Assembly (NCBI GenBank): GCA_964518835.1
Contig: CAZFKU010000002.1
Location: forward strand, 1-64,000
Direction of reading: 5' to 3'
DNA: 64,000 bases
Source of the DNA: AB-629-J13 sp964518835
GTDB taxonomy: Bacteria > Fidelibacterota > Marinisomatia > Marinisomatales > AB-629-J13
Positions 9,085 to 17,213 of this stretch are shown here, piece by piece. A program made the translations under genes and the position numbers. Every line of letters begins with the position of its first letter. Positions within the stretch are counted from its first letter, which is position 1. The notes beneath the pieces were generated by a model. It was not told the origin of the DNA. It was given only the letters and a program-made list of their open reading frames with translations, and did not search any database.

Positions 9085-10190
9085 TTGCCGTTGTCTCTTT
9101 TGAACATTTCCTGGATGATGAGCGAATTTATCACCGCCAAATAAAAACACTTATAAAAAATGGATTTCAGGTTTCATATTTTACCCGATCAAACTCAGAA
9201 ATAGATTTATCTACACCAGAATTGAGCCATGTTAATTTCCCAAAATTAACTTCGCTAAAAGAATACACTCAAAAAATAGTCGGCTATTTTTCCGGAAGCA
9301 GTCCTCCAAAGGTAGTCCACATCCATGAACCGGAGTTGCTTGATTTAGCCTCAACCCTGAAAATACAATTTGGGACGAAAGTTATTTATGATGTTCATGA
9401 GGATTATCCTTCCTTAATACATACATTTTCGAGGAAAACCAAATTGATTAAGACAGTCAAGGAAAAATTCTGGTTGGAAAAAGAGAAACGGTTTTTAAAG
9501 TGGGTGGACAGGATTATTTTGGCAAGCCCATACATTAAAAACAGTGGTTATGATGAAAAAGGATTCACTCCGGTTATTCTTGAAAATTTTCCGACGTTAA
9601 GTATGATTCCCAAGGTCGACTTTGATTGTAACCGGGGAAACACGATGATTTATCACGGACATCTTGGACCGGAAAGAGGAATTTCTGAATTAATTCAATC
9701 AGTATTAATTGTGTCAAACGAAATTCCCGATATATCTTTATCCCTATATGGTTCATTTCGGACAAATGATTATCAAAATGAAATACTAGCATTAATAAAG
9801 CAATTGTCTCTTGATCAACATATAAACTGGTATGGACAAATAAATCATGAAGAGATTTGGGAAAAATTATCTGAATCCTCAGTTGGTGTAATTCCATTTC
9901 TTGATAAGCCACTTACCAGGTTGGGGACACCAACGAAACTGTTTGAATATATGGCTTCAGGTTGTCGTATTGTAGCATCAAACCTTCCCCCTATGAAACG
10001 ATTTGATGTTAATGGAATTTTAATGGTTTCACCCGGTAATATTAAAAACCTTAGTCAATGTTTAGTTGAAGCACTGCAAAAAAACTCTAATGAATCGCTG
10101 GAATTAAACCATAAAAAAATTATGGATGAATATAATTGGGAAACCATTGAGCATAGATTAATAGATACATATGGGGAATTGTTGAAGTGA
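9081..10190 (+). CDS. Glycosyltransferase, GT4-like
   Basis: A GT-B glycosyltransferase of about 369 residues. The N-terminal half has the Rossmann strand IAVVSFEHFLDDERIYHRQ and KVIYDVHEDYPS; the C-terminal half has MIYHGHLGPERGI, ISLSLYGSF, and the nucleotide-sugar site GVIPFLDKPLTRLGTPTKLFEYMASG. The last resembles the ExxxxxG/E motif region of GT4 retaining enzymes. TTG at 9081 is chosen because it overlaps the flippase stop as TTGA, the same coupling seen at the next two junctions; an earlier in-frame TTG at 9024 would overlap by 61 bases and add a poor N-terminus. It probably builds the glycan moved by the upstream flippase. Confidence 0.85.
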   Translation: MIAVVSFEHFLDDERIYHRQIKTLIKNGFQVSYFTRSNSEIDLSTPELSHVNFPKLTSLKEYTQKIVGYFSGSSPPKVVHIHEPELLDLASTLKIQFGTKVIYDVHEDYPSLIHTFSRKTKLIKTVKEKFWLEKEKRFLKWVDRIILASPYIKNSGYDEKGFTPVILENFPTLSMIPKVDFDCNRGNTMIYHGHLGPERGISELIQSVLIVSNEIPDISLSLYGSFRTNDYQNEILALIKQLSLDQHINWYGQINHEEIWEKLSESSVGVIPFLDKPLTRLGTPTKLFEYMASGCRIVASNLPPMKRFDVNGILMVSPGNIKNLSQCLVEALQKNSNESLELNHKKIMDEYNWETIEHRLIDTYGELLK

Positions 10191-11275
10191 AAATCCTTTA
10201 TATTTCACCTGAAAATACCGTTGGAACTTTATCTGCTTGGAAATCCATCCATGAAAATAATGGACATTATTGCAGGACGCTTACTTTTTTCAGGTCTCCA
10301 AAAAATTTCAATGAAGACATCTGTCTGGATCTACCGTTCAATTTTACAAAAAATTGGATGGCTTGTTTACGGCATATTGTGTACAAAATATACCGGGGAA
10401 AAGATGGCTATCGAAAGGAAAAATCCGGCTATCCTCCGGTATGGAAACCAGAGGGGATAATTGACACTTCGTTTTTAAGGTTTAAAGATTGGGTATGGTA
10501 TCCGAGAGTAGAATCTGCGATCAGGGAATATGATTTGCTCAATTTTGATGTGATTCATTTTGAAAGCGGAATGGATTTTTTAAAAAACGAATTTTTTGTC
10601 AAAAAAATAAAAGAAGCACGAAAGAAAATAATTTGTCACTATCATGGAGAAGATTTGCGAACGAGAGGTGTAATGCCCGAACTTGATTCCATTAGTGATT
10701 TAAATCTCACAAATGAATTGGATTTACTGGAGAAACATCCCAATATTCATTATATTTTTCTCCCTTTTGATACAAAATCGTTCACACCGAAAAAAAACAT
10801 AAATGAAAAGATTCGTGTTGCCCATGCGCCTACAAACCGATATTATAAGGGATCAAACCTAATCATTAATCTATGCAGAAAACTTGAAGATGAAGGGATG
10901 ATTCATTTTGATTTAATAGAAAACCTTCCACACCAAAAGGCGATTAAATATAAAAAGGAAGCAGATATTTTTATAGATCAAATTGGAGACAAAGGCGGCT
11001 GGGGCTATGGGATGAACTCTGTGGAAGCTCTCTCTATGGGTATTTGTACGTTGACAGAGATGAACAAGAAATATTGTGACTTTCTTCCGGATCATCCTTT
11101 TGTAAATGTTAATGAAAAGACATTAGAAATCGAACTGAGAAGATTGATTAACGACAGAAACAGAATTTTGCATTTTGGAAGAAAAGGGAAAGATTGGGTG
11201 GATAAAACCCATAATTATACTGAAGTAGCAAATTCTTTATACACTTATTACAGAAATATAGGACTTTCAGTTTGA
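10187..11275 (+). CDS. Glycosyltransferase-like protein (GT-B fold)
   Basis: A 362-residue protein starting with GTG in a GTGA overlap with the upstream stop. The N-terminus MKILYISPENTVGTLSAWKSIHENNGHYC is a GT4-style first strand and helix, and FDVIHFESGMDFL and IICHYHGEDLRTRG follow. The C-terminal half has IRVAHAPTNRYYKGSN and the late acidic segment GWGYGMNSVEALSMG, equivalent to the donor-binding EALxxG region. It is divergent from standard group 1 enzymes, and donor and acceptor are unknown. Its place in the flippase-glycosyltransferase run supports surface-glycan assembly. Confidence 0.75.
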   Translation: MKILYISPENTVGTLSAWKSIHENNGHYCRTLTFFRSPKNFNEDICLDLPFNFTKNWMACLRHIVYKIYRGKDGYRKEKSGYPPVWKPEGIIDTSFLRFKDWVWYPRVESAIREYDLLNFDVIHFESGMDFLKNEFFVKKIKEARKKIICHYHGEDLRTRGVMPELDSISDLNLTNELDLLEKHPNIHYIFLPFDTKSFTPKKNINEKIRVAHAPTNRYYKGSNLIINLCRKLEDEGMIHFDLIENLPHQKAIKYKKEADIFIDQIGDKGGWGYGMNSVEALSMGICTLTEMNKKYCDFLPDHPFVNVNEKTLEIELRRLINDRNRILHFGRKGKDWVDKTHNYTEVANSLYTYYRNIGLSV

Positions 11276-12354
11276 AACAGGAAATCTATCATCCCAGGAA
11301 ACTGATTATCTCCCGATTTATCAGCAGTTTGATTTATCCTTTTGTACGGATTTTTATTCACAATCCAATTACATCTGATTTTAAAAAGGATGAGATTAAA
11401 AAAATTTTAGTTACAGAATACCATTGTATTGGGGATGTGTTGATGATTATTCCAGCCTTGCGGCTGATAAAATCGTCATTTCCTAAAGCTGAATTAACAT
11501 TGTTAACAAACTCTGACGCTTCAGCATTAGCTGAAGTTTTAGAAATAGCTGATAAGATAATTTCTTTTGATTTTCCATGGACGGGGAAGACAGATAAAAT
11601 AAAATATAGGGAAGCGTGGGATGTCGCAATAAAGCTCAAGAAGGAAAACTTTGATTTGGGAATTGATTTTAAAGGCGATCTGAGAAACCTAATATTTTTA
11701 TGGAAAACCGGTTCAAAATTTAGAATAGGATTTAATGGAACGGGAGGAAATTATTTTATCACCCATCCATTCCCGTTCCCTTTTACAGTTCACCAGAGAG
11801 ACAGATCAATTCAATTATTACGATCAATTGGATTAAATAAAAAAATTGATAAATCAATCATTGATATACCAAATAGTACAAGTGATAAAAAAGATTTTAT
11901 AGTCCTTCATCCCGGTGCAAATCACAAAGCAAGACAGTGGTCAAAAAATAATTGGATAAAACTTGTGGAATTGCTGGAACATTCACACAAAATTGCTTTA
12001 GTAAAAACTAATGATTCAGTAAAAACAATTACCTACTTATCAGAAATTTATCCGGATATTTTTATTTTTTCAGATTCGCTTCCGAATTTTGGAAGGTGGC
12101 TCCAACACCAGAAAATGCTGATTGGAATGGATTCCATGGCAGTTCATTTGGCGGGTGTCTTAGGAATTCCTTCACTTGCTATTTTTGGGAAACAGGATCC
12201 TGATTTAACGAAACCCAAATTTAATAACTCAGAGTTTATAATTCCTGAAAATTCATGCAATCATAAAAATAATCACTGGAGATTATGCGGAAAGTGTACT
12301 AACTCCGTAAAACCTGAAGCAGTATTTGAAAAAATAAAAAGGTTACAACTATAG
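11272..12354 (+). CDS. Glycosyltransferase family 9 (heptosyltransferase-like)
   Basis: A 360-residue ADP-heptose:LPS heptosyltransferase-like enzyme. The N-terminal VTEYHCIGDVLMIIPALRL matches the GDxxxxxPxL signature of GT9. The C-terminal domain has FIVLHPGANHKARQWSKNNW and LIGMDSMAVHLAGVLGIPSLAIFGKQDP, both conserved in the family. It would add a heptose or related sugar to lipid A core or a glycan on the cytoplasmic face. The start is TTG in a TTGA overlap with the upstream stop, and it is the last gene of the block. It is very AT-rich. A pair of cysteines near the end (CxxC in RLCGKCTN) may bind metal, which is not typical. Confidence 0.88.
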   Translation: MKQEIYHPRKLIISRFISSLIYPFVRIFIHNPITSDFKKDEIKKILVTEYHCIGDVLMIIPALRLIKSSFPKAELTLLTNSDASALAEVLEIADKIISFDFPWTGKTDKIKYREAWDVAIKLKKENFDLGIDFKGDLRNLIFLWKTGSKFRIGFNGTGGNYFITHPFPFPFTVHQRDRSIQLLRSIGLNKKIDKSIIDIPNSTSDKKDFIVLHPGANHKARQWSKNNWIKLVELLEHSHKIALVKTNDSVKTITYLSEIYPDIFIFSDSLPNFGRWLQHQKMLIGMDSMAVHLAGVLGIPSLAIFGKQDPDLTKPKFNNSEFIIPENSCNHKNNHWRLCGKCTNSVKPEAVFEKIKRLQL

Positions 12355-12425
12355 TATTACCATACCCTGTAAACAATTTAATTTTTTTATGCAATTTTCG
12401 GATTAGTCACAAAAAAAATATTTTA

Positions 12426-12456
12426 ATTGAATTATAATTATTTTTGTGTAAATTTG
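12426..12456 (+). promoter_or_regulatory. Bacteroidota-type promoter of the twin small-protein genes
   Basis: ATTG (12426-12429), 19 bases, TAAATTTG (12449-12456): the -7 box fits TAnnTTTG perfectly. No better promoter lies between here and the first small gene at 12576, so the transcript would carry a leader of about 115 bases containing the repeat at 12463-12482 and the palindrome at 12515-12542. Confidence 0.6.
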
Positions 12457-12462
12457 ATAAAT

Positions 12463-12482
12463 ACTCTGAGATAAACTCTGAG
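12463..12482. repeat. Short direct repeat in the leader/promoter zone
   Basis: ACTCTGAG occurs at 12463-12470 and again at 12475-12482, a 12-base period just downstream of the candidate -7 box. Such spacing could place a regulator on one DNA face or form paired RNA elements. Chance occurrence is possible. Confidence 0.4.
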
Positions 12483-12514
12483 CACCAAACATATAAAAAT
12501 CATTAGATTTGGAA

Positions 12515-12542
12515 AAAAACGGGGATACGTATCCCCGTTTTT
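12515..12542. terminator. Perfect 28-base palindrome, terminator or attenuator
   Basis: The sequence is AAAAAC GGGGATAC followed by its exact complement GTATCCCC GTTTTT, centred at 12528/12529. As RNA it forms a GC-rich stem flanked by an A-run and a U-run, so it can end transcription from either side. It may terminate the glycosyltransferase operon. However, the only good promoter for the downstream small genes lies upstream of it, so it may also act as an attenuator in their leader. Confidence 0.75.
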
Positions 12543-12575
12543 CATTTACTACACATAAACCAAGGAGGTACACTT

Positions 12576-12782
12576 ATGGCAGATATAAGTTCAACCGTAG
12601 AGAATGTAGTTGGCGGAATTGTAAGCCTGATCAAAGGTCTCATCGTATTATTCGTTTTTGCGAATATTATTTACGATACTGGATTTGATCCGGTTTATGG
12701 AATCATAAATCTAGTTGATTCATTTCTAAGCGGTGGCTTTGCCGGACTATTGGCACTTCTGGTTCTCGTATCATTTTTATAG
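12576..12782 (+). CDS. Small hydrophobic membrane protein A (paralogue pair)
   Basis: A 68-residue protein with two hydrophobic stretches: about 13-33 (IVSLIKGLIVLFVFANIIY) and about 52-68 (GGFAGLLALLVLVSFL). The ribosome site AAGGAGG ends 8 bases before the ATG and is among the strongest in the window. It resembles the next gene: LIK-GLIV, a D after the first helix, a GI-x-x-V turn, and GG-x-AGLLAL near the C-terminus. There is no cleavable signal peptide. It is probably an inner-membrane hairpin with both ends on one side (inference). I do not recognise the family. Holin-like or membrane-scaffold roles are conceivable but unsupported. Confidence 0.75.
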   Translation: MADISSTVENVVGGIVSLIKGLIVLFVFANIIYDTGFDPVYGIINLVDSFLSGGFAGLLALLVLVSFL

Positions 12783-12841
12783 GCAGTACGCCTGAATTAT
12801 GGACGAAACCACGAGTTTGAATCATCCCATATGGAGGAAAA

Positions 12842-13057
12842 ATGAAAAACGCACTTGACTTTATTAATAAGTGGCTAGGTGAACTTACGGAAATACTGAA
12901 ATCACTGATAGTGGTTGGCGTGGTCGTTGGTATATTGTTCGATGACTTTTTTGGAGTTATTGAAGGTATAGGGCACGTTGTCGGACAGTTCGGAGACGGA
13001 GGTCTAGCAGGACTCCTTGCTCTGATGATTATATATATGTGGTACCAGAAGAAATAA
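12842..13057 (+). CDS. Small hydrophobic membrane protein B (paralogue pair)
   Basis: A 71-residue paralogue of the gene 59 bases upstream. Shared features are an amphipathic N-terminus, a first helix LKSLIVVGVVVGILF, an acidic DD after it, a GIGHVVGQF turn, then GGLAGLLALMIIYMW and a basic KK end. A ribosome site GGAGG lies 5 bases before the ATG. The gene is followed at once by a very strong terminator, so promoter, leader, two paralogues and terminator form a self-contained unit. Similar length and motif order indicate tandem duplication. Function is unknown; the two may form a hetero-oligomer in the inner membrane (inference). Confidence 0.75.
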   Translation: MKNALDFINKWLGELTEILKSLIVVGVVVGILFDDFFGVIEGIGHVVGQFGDGGLAGLLALMIIYMWYQKK

Positions 13058-13076
13058 CCCGAATCCCATACTGATG

Positions 13077-13106
13077 AACGCCCCGGAAACGGGGCGTTCT
13101 TTTTTT
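13077..13106 (+). terminator. Strong intrinsic terminator with GAAA tetraloop
   Basis: A 9-bp perfect stem AACGCCCCG / CGGGGCGTT (13077-13085 and 13090-13098) with a GAAA tetraloop at 13086-13089, then C and seven Ts to 13106. It ends the twin small-protein unit. The next gene begins only 4 bases after the T run. Confidence 0.92.
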
Positions 13107-13110
13107 GGTA

Positions 13111-13944
13111 ATGAAACTCAGTCAATTTATTCTCTATTTTTCTTTTACTGTTATTCAACCATTATATTCTGCTTTTGAGCTTAAACCTACAACTACCCTT
13201 CAAATTGGTTCGGGAAACAGAAGCTTAACTCTCAGTTCCAACAGTATTAATATTTTTAATGATCCGTCATCCATTTTAAATGGAAAGACGTTTCAACTTC
13301 AGGCATATTCCAAAACCGCATTCAATTTTTCCGAATTGAAATTCAATCATTGGTCAGCACATTCAAATTCAGGATATTGGGCTTGGGGAATTGGAGGAAG
13401 CAAATTTGGGAATAAACTTTATAATGAGTCAGCCTTATCATTCGTTGCAGGGAAACGGTTTTTTGAGAAAGTAAATTTTGGTCTAAACCTAACATGGTAC
13501 AGTCTGAATATAACAAGATACGGATCTGCTCAAACACCCGGGTTAACCATTTCATGGCATTTTCCAATCAGTGAAGGATGGACTTGGGGAACGTCTCTGA
13601 GAAATATAAATGCACCAAAGATTGGGAAGTCAGATGAGTTATTACCCCAGGTAGTCGCTACAAATCTCACCGGAAATTTTGAAAACAAAATTTATTTGTA
13701 TATGGAGTGGGAGCAGGATTTAACTGTTTCATCAACTTTTAGGATGGGAGCCTCATGGAAACCAAATCCATTCCTTCAAACTGCAACGGGATTTGAATCC
13801 GGAACAGGGACTCCTACGTTTGGAATAATTTTACAATCAAGATATGGGACAATTGAGTATGGATTACAATATTTTCCCCTGCTTCAGCGTTATACTTATC
13901 AGGCGGGGATTCATTTTTATCCTGATCAGTTTTTGCCTGATTAA
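13111..13944 (+). CDS. Predicted outer-membrane beta-barrel protein
   Basis: About 277 residues, starting at ATG 13111 with a signal peptide (KLSQFILYFSF..., cleavage near PLYSAFE, residue 20-21). The mature part is rich in alternating hydrophobic/aromatic strands (GYWAWGIGGSKFG, VNFGLNLTWYSLNI, GWTWGTSLRNI, TFRMGASWKPN), typical of a barrel of about 10-12 strands in the outer membrane. It resembles the PorV/UPF0164-like proteins of FCB bacteria, especially the N-terminal FNDPSSIL element, which recalls the 'NPA' start of such proteins. There is no clear ribosome site, because the start sits right behind a terminator. It overlaps the next gene by about 85 bases. Function is unknown. Confidence 0.65.
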   Translation: MKLSQFILYFSFTVIQPLYSAFELKPTTTLQIGSGNRSLTLSSNSINIFNDPSSILNGKTFQLQAYSKTAFNFSELKFNHWSAHSNSGYWAWGIGGSKFGNKLYNESALSFVAGKRFFEKVNFGLNLTWYSLNITRYGSAQTPGLTISWHFPISEGWTWGTSLRNINAPKIGKSDELLPQVVATNLTGNFENKIYLYMEWEQDLTVSSTFRMGASWKPNPFLQTATGFESGTGTPTFGIILQSRYGTIEYGLQYFPLLQRYTYQAGIHFYPDQFLPD

Positions 13945-15682
13945 GGCAGGAACAGATCAATTATTGGACCAAATTGGAGTTGATCCGGAAAATCCAATAC
14001 CGGATGAAGATATTGTACTTCTTGAAGAAATCTTTTTGATCTCGCCAAAAAACCATAATCAATTAGTTCAAAAACTTTCAGAATTGTCGTTAATAACTGC
14101 CCAGGATGTATCTTTATTGAAAAACAGTGAAACGCTATTTGAACTGGCAGAAAATCCTCAAGCATCGGAAACATTAATTACCATACTGACTCAGCTTGCA
14201 AAACAAAAACCTGTAAAAAATGATAACGGATGGATAAAACAAACAATTACTGAATCCAATGATTTTCGTTACAGGTGGAATGGATGGATAAGATCAGATG
14301 CTCTGCAGGGAGGATTCTCAATTGAACGGGATCCTGGAGAACAAAACATCATGGATGCTTCTTCCGGTTTTGTTGAAGGAGAAATTTCCAATGTAAAGTG
14401 GATATTGGGGGATCACCAGGTTATTTCCGGTTTTGGATTATTATCATGGAGAACATTTCCGGTGAATAAAACTTTTGAGGCAGTTTCCTCCATCAATAGG
14501 ATGGGTAAAGGATTAACTGCCTATAAATCAAGTCACGAATCATGGGGCTACAGAGGAGTTGGTCTGTCTGGGGACTCCCGCTTTGGGAAATGGATGGTGT
14601 CACTGAGTCACAATTTACACGATGGGGAGATGGATTCCACAGGTATGTTAAAAATTACTGATACCGGAGATCACAGTTCCTATTCATCTCTGAAAAGGAA
14701 AAACACCCTGAAGGAATCCGTTTTGATCAGCCGCTGGGTAGTGGAAGAAGAAAATTACACTTTTGGTTTCATGGGGTATTCGGCTCTCTGGGCATCAAAA
14801 AGCAGGGAGACAAAGAAAACCAATTCTGTTTCATTTTCCGGAGAGTTAAAGGGAAAATTGATTACTTTTTTTGGAGAAGCTGCATGGGAAGGATTAAACA
14901 GCAACCGTATTTTTCTGGGTGCAAAACTGCCGGTTCCCCGGGGTCTGTATCTCATGTCATTTCGACATTATGATGGGATTTTTCAGTCATATCGCTCTAA
15001 TCCTTTTGGTGAGTGGTCCAATGCAGGTGAGACGGGAATTTTTCAAGGGTTGATGATTCGATTGGGCAAGAACCGAGTCACAGTATTTAGTGATATATTT
15101 GGAAAACACCAGAATTCTTCATTATCCCATTTTAGTACAATGGGGATCGAATCAGGTTTGAGATGGGAAATTCGGTATTCTTCTTTTCGGTGGAGAATTC
15201 AGTGGAAACAATCATGGAAATCAAATGGGGAAAATTATTATTATCTTCCGTCTGGTGGGTTGAGTTATAAAAACAGTGAATCTGTAAAGGGTACATTTTA
15301 TTATAATTCTGAGAATGGGTTTCTGACTAATAAATTTGAAATTTCTTCGACTAAATTTGAAAATGACTTTGAATGGTTTAAAAGCATTGGTGTACAGGAA
15401 AAAATTACTGCTTCATTTGAAACCATTTCCTTGGAATTGCAATGGATTATAATTCAGAGTAATGACTATGCATCACGACTTTATTTTTGGGATGTAAATC
15501 TTCCCGGTGAAATGCGCAACCGTGTGTTTAGTTATGACAGTCATTCCCCGGCAGTTAAATGTATGTTTTATTCAAGCACCTCAACCCGAATAGGAATGCG
15601 GTACCGACTTATTTGGGATGGATTTACATTTCATCCTGACCCTCATCAGGAAGGTGCATTGATGATTGAGGCAAGTTTTTAA
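13859..15682 (+). CDS. Envelope protein with predicted C-terminal barrel
   Basis: About 607 residues. The start is uncertain: ATG 13844 or ATG 13859 is possible, and the hydrophobic signal (RRGFIFILISFCLIKAG) begins after several codons. The gene overlaps the preceding one by 85-100 bases in another frame. Residues about 35-110 are acidic and helical (DEDIVLLEEIFLIS, LVQKLSELSLITAQDV). In FCB bacteria this position often carries helix-hairpin-helix repeats, but the motif here is degenerate. From about 125 on, the sequence is strand-rich with many Trp/Tyr/Gly (YRWNGWIRSD, WRIQWKQSW), consistent with an outer-membrane barrel ending in a final ASF strand. Substrate is unknown. Probably co-expressed with its neighbour. 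Confidence 0.65.
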   Translation: MDYNIFPCFSVILIRRGFIFILISFCLIKAGTDQLLDQIGVDPENPIPDEDIVLLEEIFLISPKNHNQLVQKLSELSLITAQDVSLLKNSETLFELAENPQASETLITILTQLAKQKPVKNDNGWIKQTITESNDFRYRWNGWIRSDALQGGFSIERDPGEQNIMDASSGFVEGEISNVKWILGDHQVISGFGLLSWRTFPVNKTFEAVSSINRMGKGLTAYKSSHESWGYRGVGLSGDSRFGKWMVSLSHNLHDGEMDSTGMLKITDTGDHSSYSSLKRKNTLKESVLISRWVVEEENYTFGFMGYSALWASKSRETKKTNSVSFSGELKGKLITFFGEAAWEGLNSNRIFLGAKLPVPRGLYLMSFRHYDGIFQSYRSNPFGEWSNAGETGIFQGLMIRLGKNRVTVFSDIFGKHQNSSLSHFSTMGIESGLRWEIRYSSFRWRIQWKQSWKSNGENYYYLPSGGLSYKNSESVKGTFYYNSENGFLTNKFEISSTKFENDFEWFKSIGVQEKITASFETISLELQWIIIQSNDYASRLYFWDVNLPGEMRNRVFSYDSHSPAVKCMFYSSTSTRIGMRYRLIWDGFTFHPDPHQEGALMIEASF

Positions 15683-15728
15683 CTGCCTCCTTGGAAAAAA
15701 TAGACTTAACGGAATAATTTCACACTAT

Positions 15729-17213
15729 ATGAAAACAATTTTGTTCAAAACTTTCCCGCTTTTTCTTTTTATGTCATATGTATGTGGGACTTCAATTGGT
15801 GTCATTTTCCCCGGTCAAAACAGTGTTGAAGAATTAAAAACAATGGTGTATGGGAATCAGGTATATTGTTCGACAAATGATCTATCAAGAATATTAAAAT
15901 GCGGGTTTTATCATAGTGATAAAAGGGGAAAAATCGTACTTTATATTGAAAATCGAAGAGTGAAGGTTTCAGCTCAATCCAGTTTTGTTCTTGTAGATGA
16001 TCATGTGTACCAGATTCCCAATCCCGGCATTGGAATGGAAACAGATATTTTTCTTCCTGCAACCGGATTTTTCACTGTTCTAAAATCATCTGTGTTCCCC
16101 GGATTGCATTATGATTCCCAGAAAAAAATCCTTGAAATTGATGTTAAAGGATTCAATATAAATAAGGTGGAGATTGACGAAAAAGCCAATGGCACCATCC
16201 TTTATATCAAAACAAGAGAAGAATTTCCCGAAGGGCATATTAGTGCATTCAAACACAAAAACGGATGGTTTTACGTCACGGTGAAAGGAGGAATAATTGA
16301 TTCTGAGAAAGTAGAAAAAACATATACCCGGGGAAACGTGAGGAAGGTGTCGGCAGATCAGTTAAGTGAATCGGCACAATTGGCTTTTAAGCTGGGGTCC
16401 GAAATTGAAGGACATGAATTATATCAGACAGAGCATCCATCAGAGATTGTTATCACACTGAGGACACCCATTGAAAATAATCTCTATATTAAATCAATGA
16501 AAAACCAATGGTTTCTGGACACAGTTGTATTGGATGCAGGACACGGAGGGAAAGATGGTGGAACACGAGGGAAAAGGGGGACGAAGGAAAAAGACATCAC
16601 TTTAGATATTACAAAGCGACTGGGTTCATTGATCGAGAAAAATACTCGGATTAAAGTGATTTACACCAGAGAAGAAGATGTATTTATTCCCCTGAAAAGA
16701 CGTACCCAAATGGCAAACGAAAAAAAGGGGAAATTATTCATCAGTATTCATGCAAATGCCAACCCCAATAAAAAAGTCAGGGGATTTGAAACATATCTGC
16801 TTCGTCCGGGTAAAACGGAAGATGCAATTGCAGTGGCTTCAAGAGAGAATTCGGTTATAAATCTTGAAGAAAATAAAACAAATTTCTATGATAAACTGGA
16901 AGGTACAAATCTTATCATGGCAACTATGGCACAAAGCATGTACATGAAAGAAAGCGAAGATTTAGCTGATAAAATTCAAAAAGAGATTGCAAAAAAAGTA
17001 TCCTCAAAAAACCGTGGAGTGAAACAGGCAGGATTTTATGTGCTTGTGGGAGCAAGCATGCCTAACGTTTTAGTTGAAGTAGGATTTTTATCAAACAGAC
17101 ATGAAGAAAAACTTCTGAGAAAAAAATCATATCGCCAGAATATTGCGGAAGGAATCTTTCAGGCAATTCTTCAATTTAAACAGTCTAAAGAAGAAATGTT
17201 AGCCAAAGGATAA
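15729..17213 (+). CDS. N-acetylmuramoyl-L-alanine amidase (Amidase_3)
   Basis: Cleaves the amide between MurNAc and the stem peptide, typically to split septal wall. ATG 15729 is chosen because it gives a signal peptide (KTILFKTFPLFLFMSYVCGTS). Residues about 25-240 form an N-terminal region with copper-amine-oxidase-like/AMIN-like elements (FSTNDLSRIL-type start, TFFLPATGFF-like strand). The catalytic domain runs from VVLDAGHGGKDGG (first zinc His) through FISIHANANPN (second His) to NVLVEVGFLSN (catalytic Glu), covering about residues 268-485. It acts in the periplasm. It overlaps murI by one base, so wall turnover and precursor supply are in one operon. Confidence 0.9.
   Translation: MKTILFKTFPLFLFMSYVCGTSIGVIFPGQNSVEELKTMVYGNQVYCSTNDLSRILKCGFYHSDKRGKIVLYIENRRVKVSAQSSFVLVDDHVYQIPNPGIGMETDIFLPATGFFTVLKSSVFPGLHYDSQKKILEIDVKGFNINKVEIDEKANGTILYIKTREEFPEGHISAFKHKNGWFYVTVKGGIIDSEKVEKTYTRGNVRKVSADQLSESAQLAFKLGSEIEGHELYQTEHPSEIVITLRTPIENNLYIKSMKNQWFLDTVVLDAGHGGKDGGTRGKRGTKEKDITLDITKRLGSLIEKNTRIKVIYTREEDVFIPLKRRTQMANEKKGKLFISIHANANPNKKVRGFETYLLRPGKTEDAIAVASRENSVINLEENKTNFYDKLEGTNLIMATMAQSMYMKESEDLADKIQKEIAKKVSSKNRGVKQAGFYVLVGASMPNVLVEVGFLSNRHEEKLLRKKSYRQNIAEGIFQAILQFKQSKEEMLAKG

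Noticed and set aside
12515..12542. Palindrome as an attachment site or transposon end
   Set aside because: There is no integrase or transposase, no second copy in the window, and the A- and U-run flanks fit a terminator.
12576..13057. Small proteins as double-glycine bacteriocins
   Set aside because: A GG pair occurs at the same place in both, but the preceding part is a membrane helix rather than a leader, and no ABC peptidase-transporter or immunity gene is nearby.
13859..14200. Helix-hairpin-helix DNA-binding domain in the barrel protein
   Set aside because: The glycine hairpin motifs are not present; only a general helical acidic region is seen, so a domain call is not supported.
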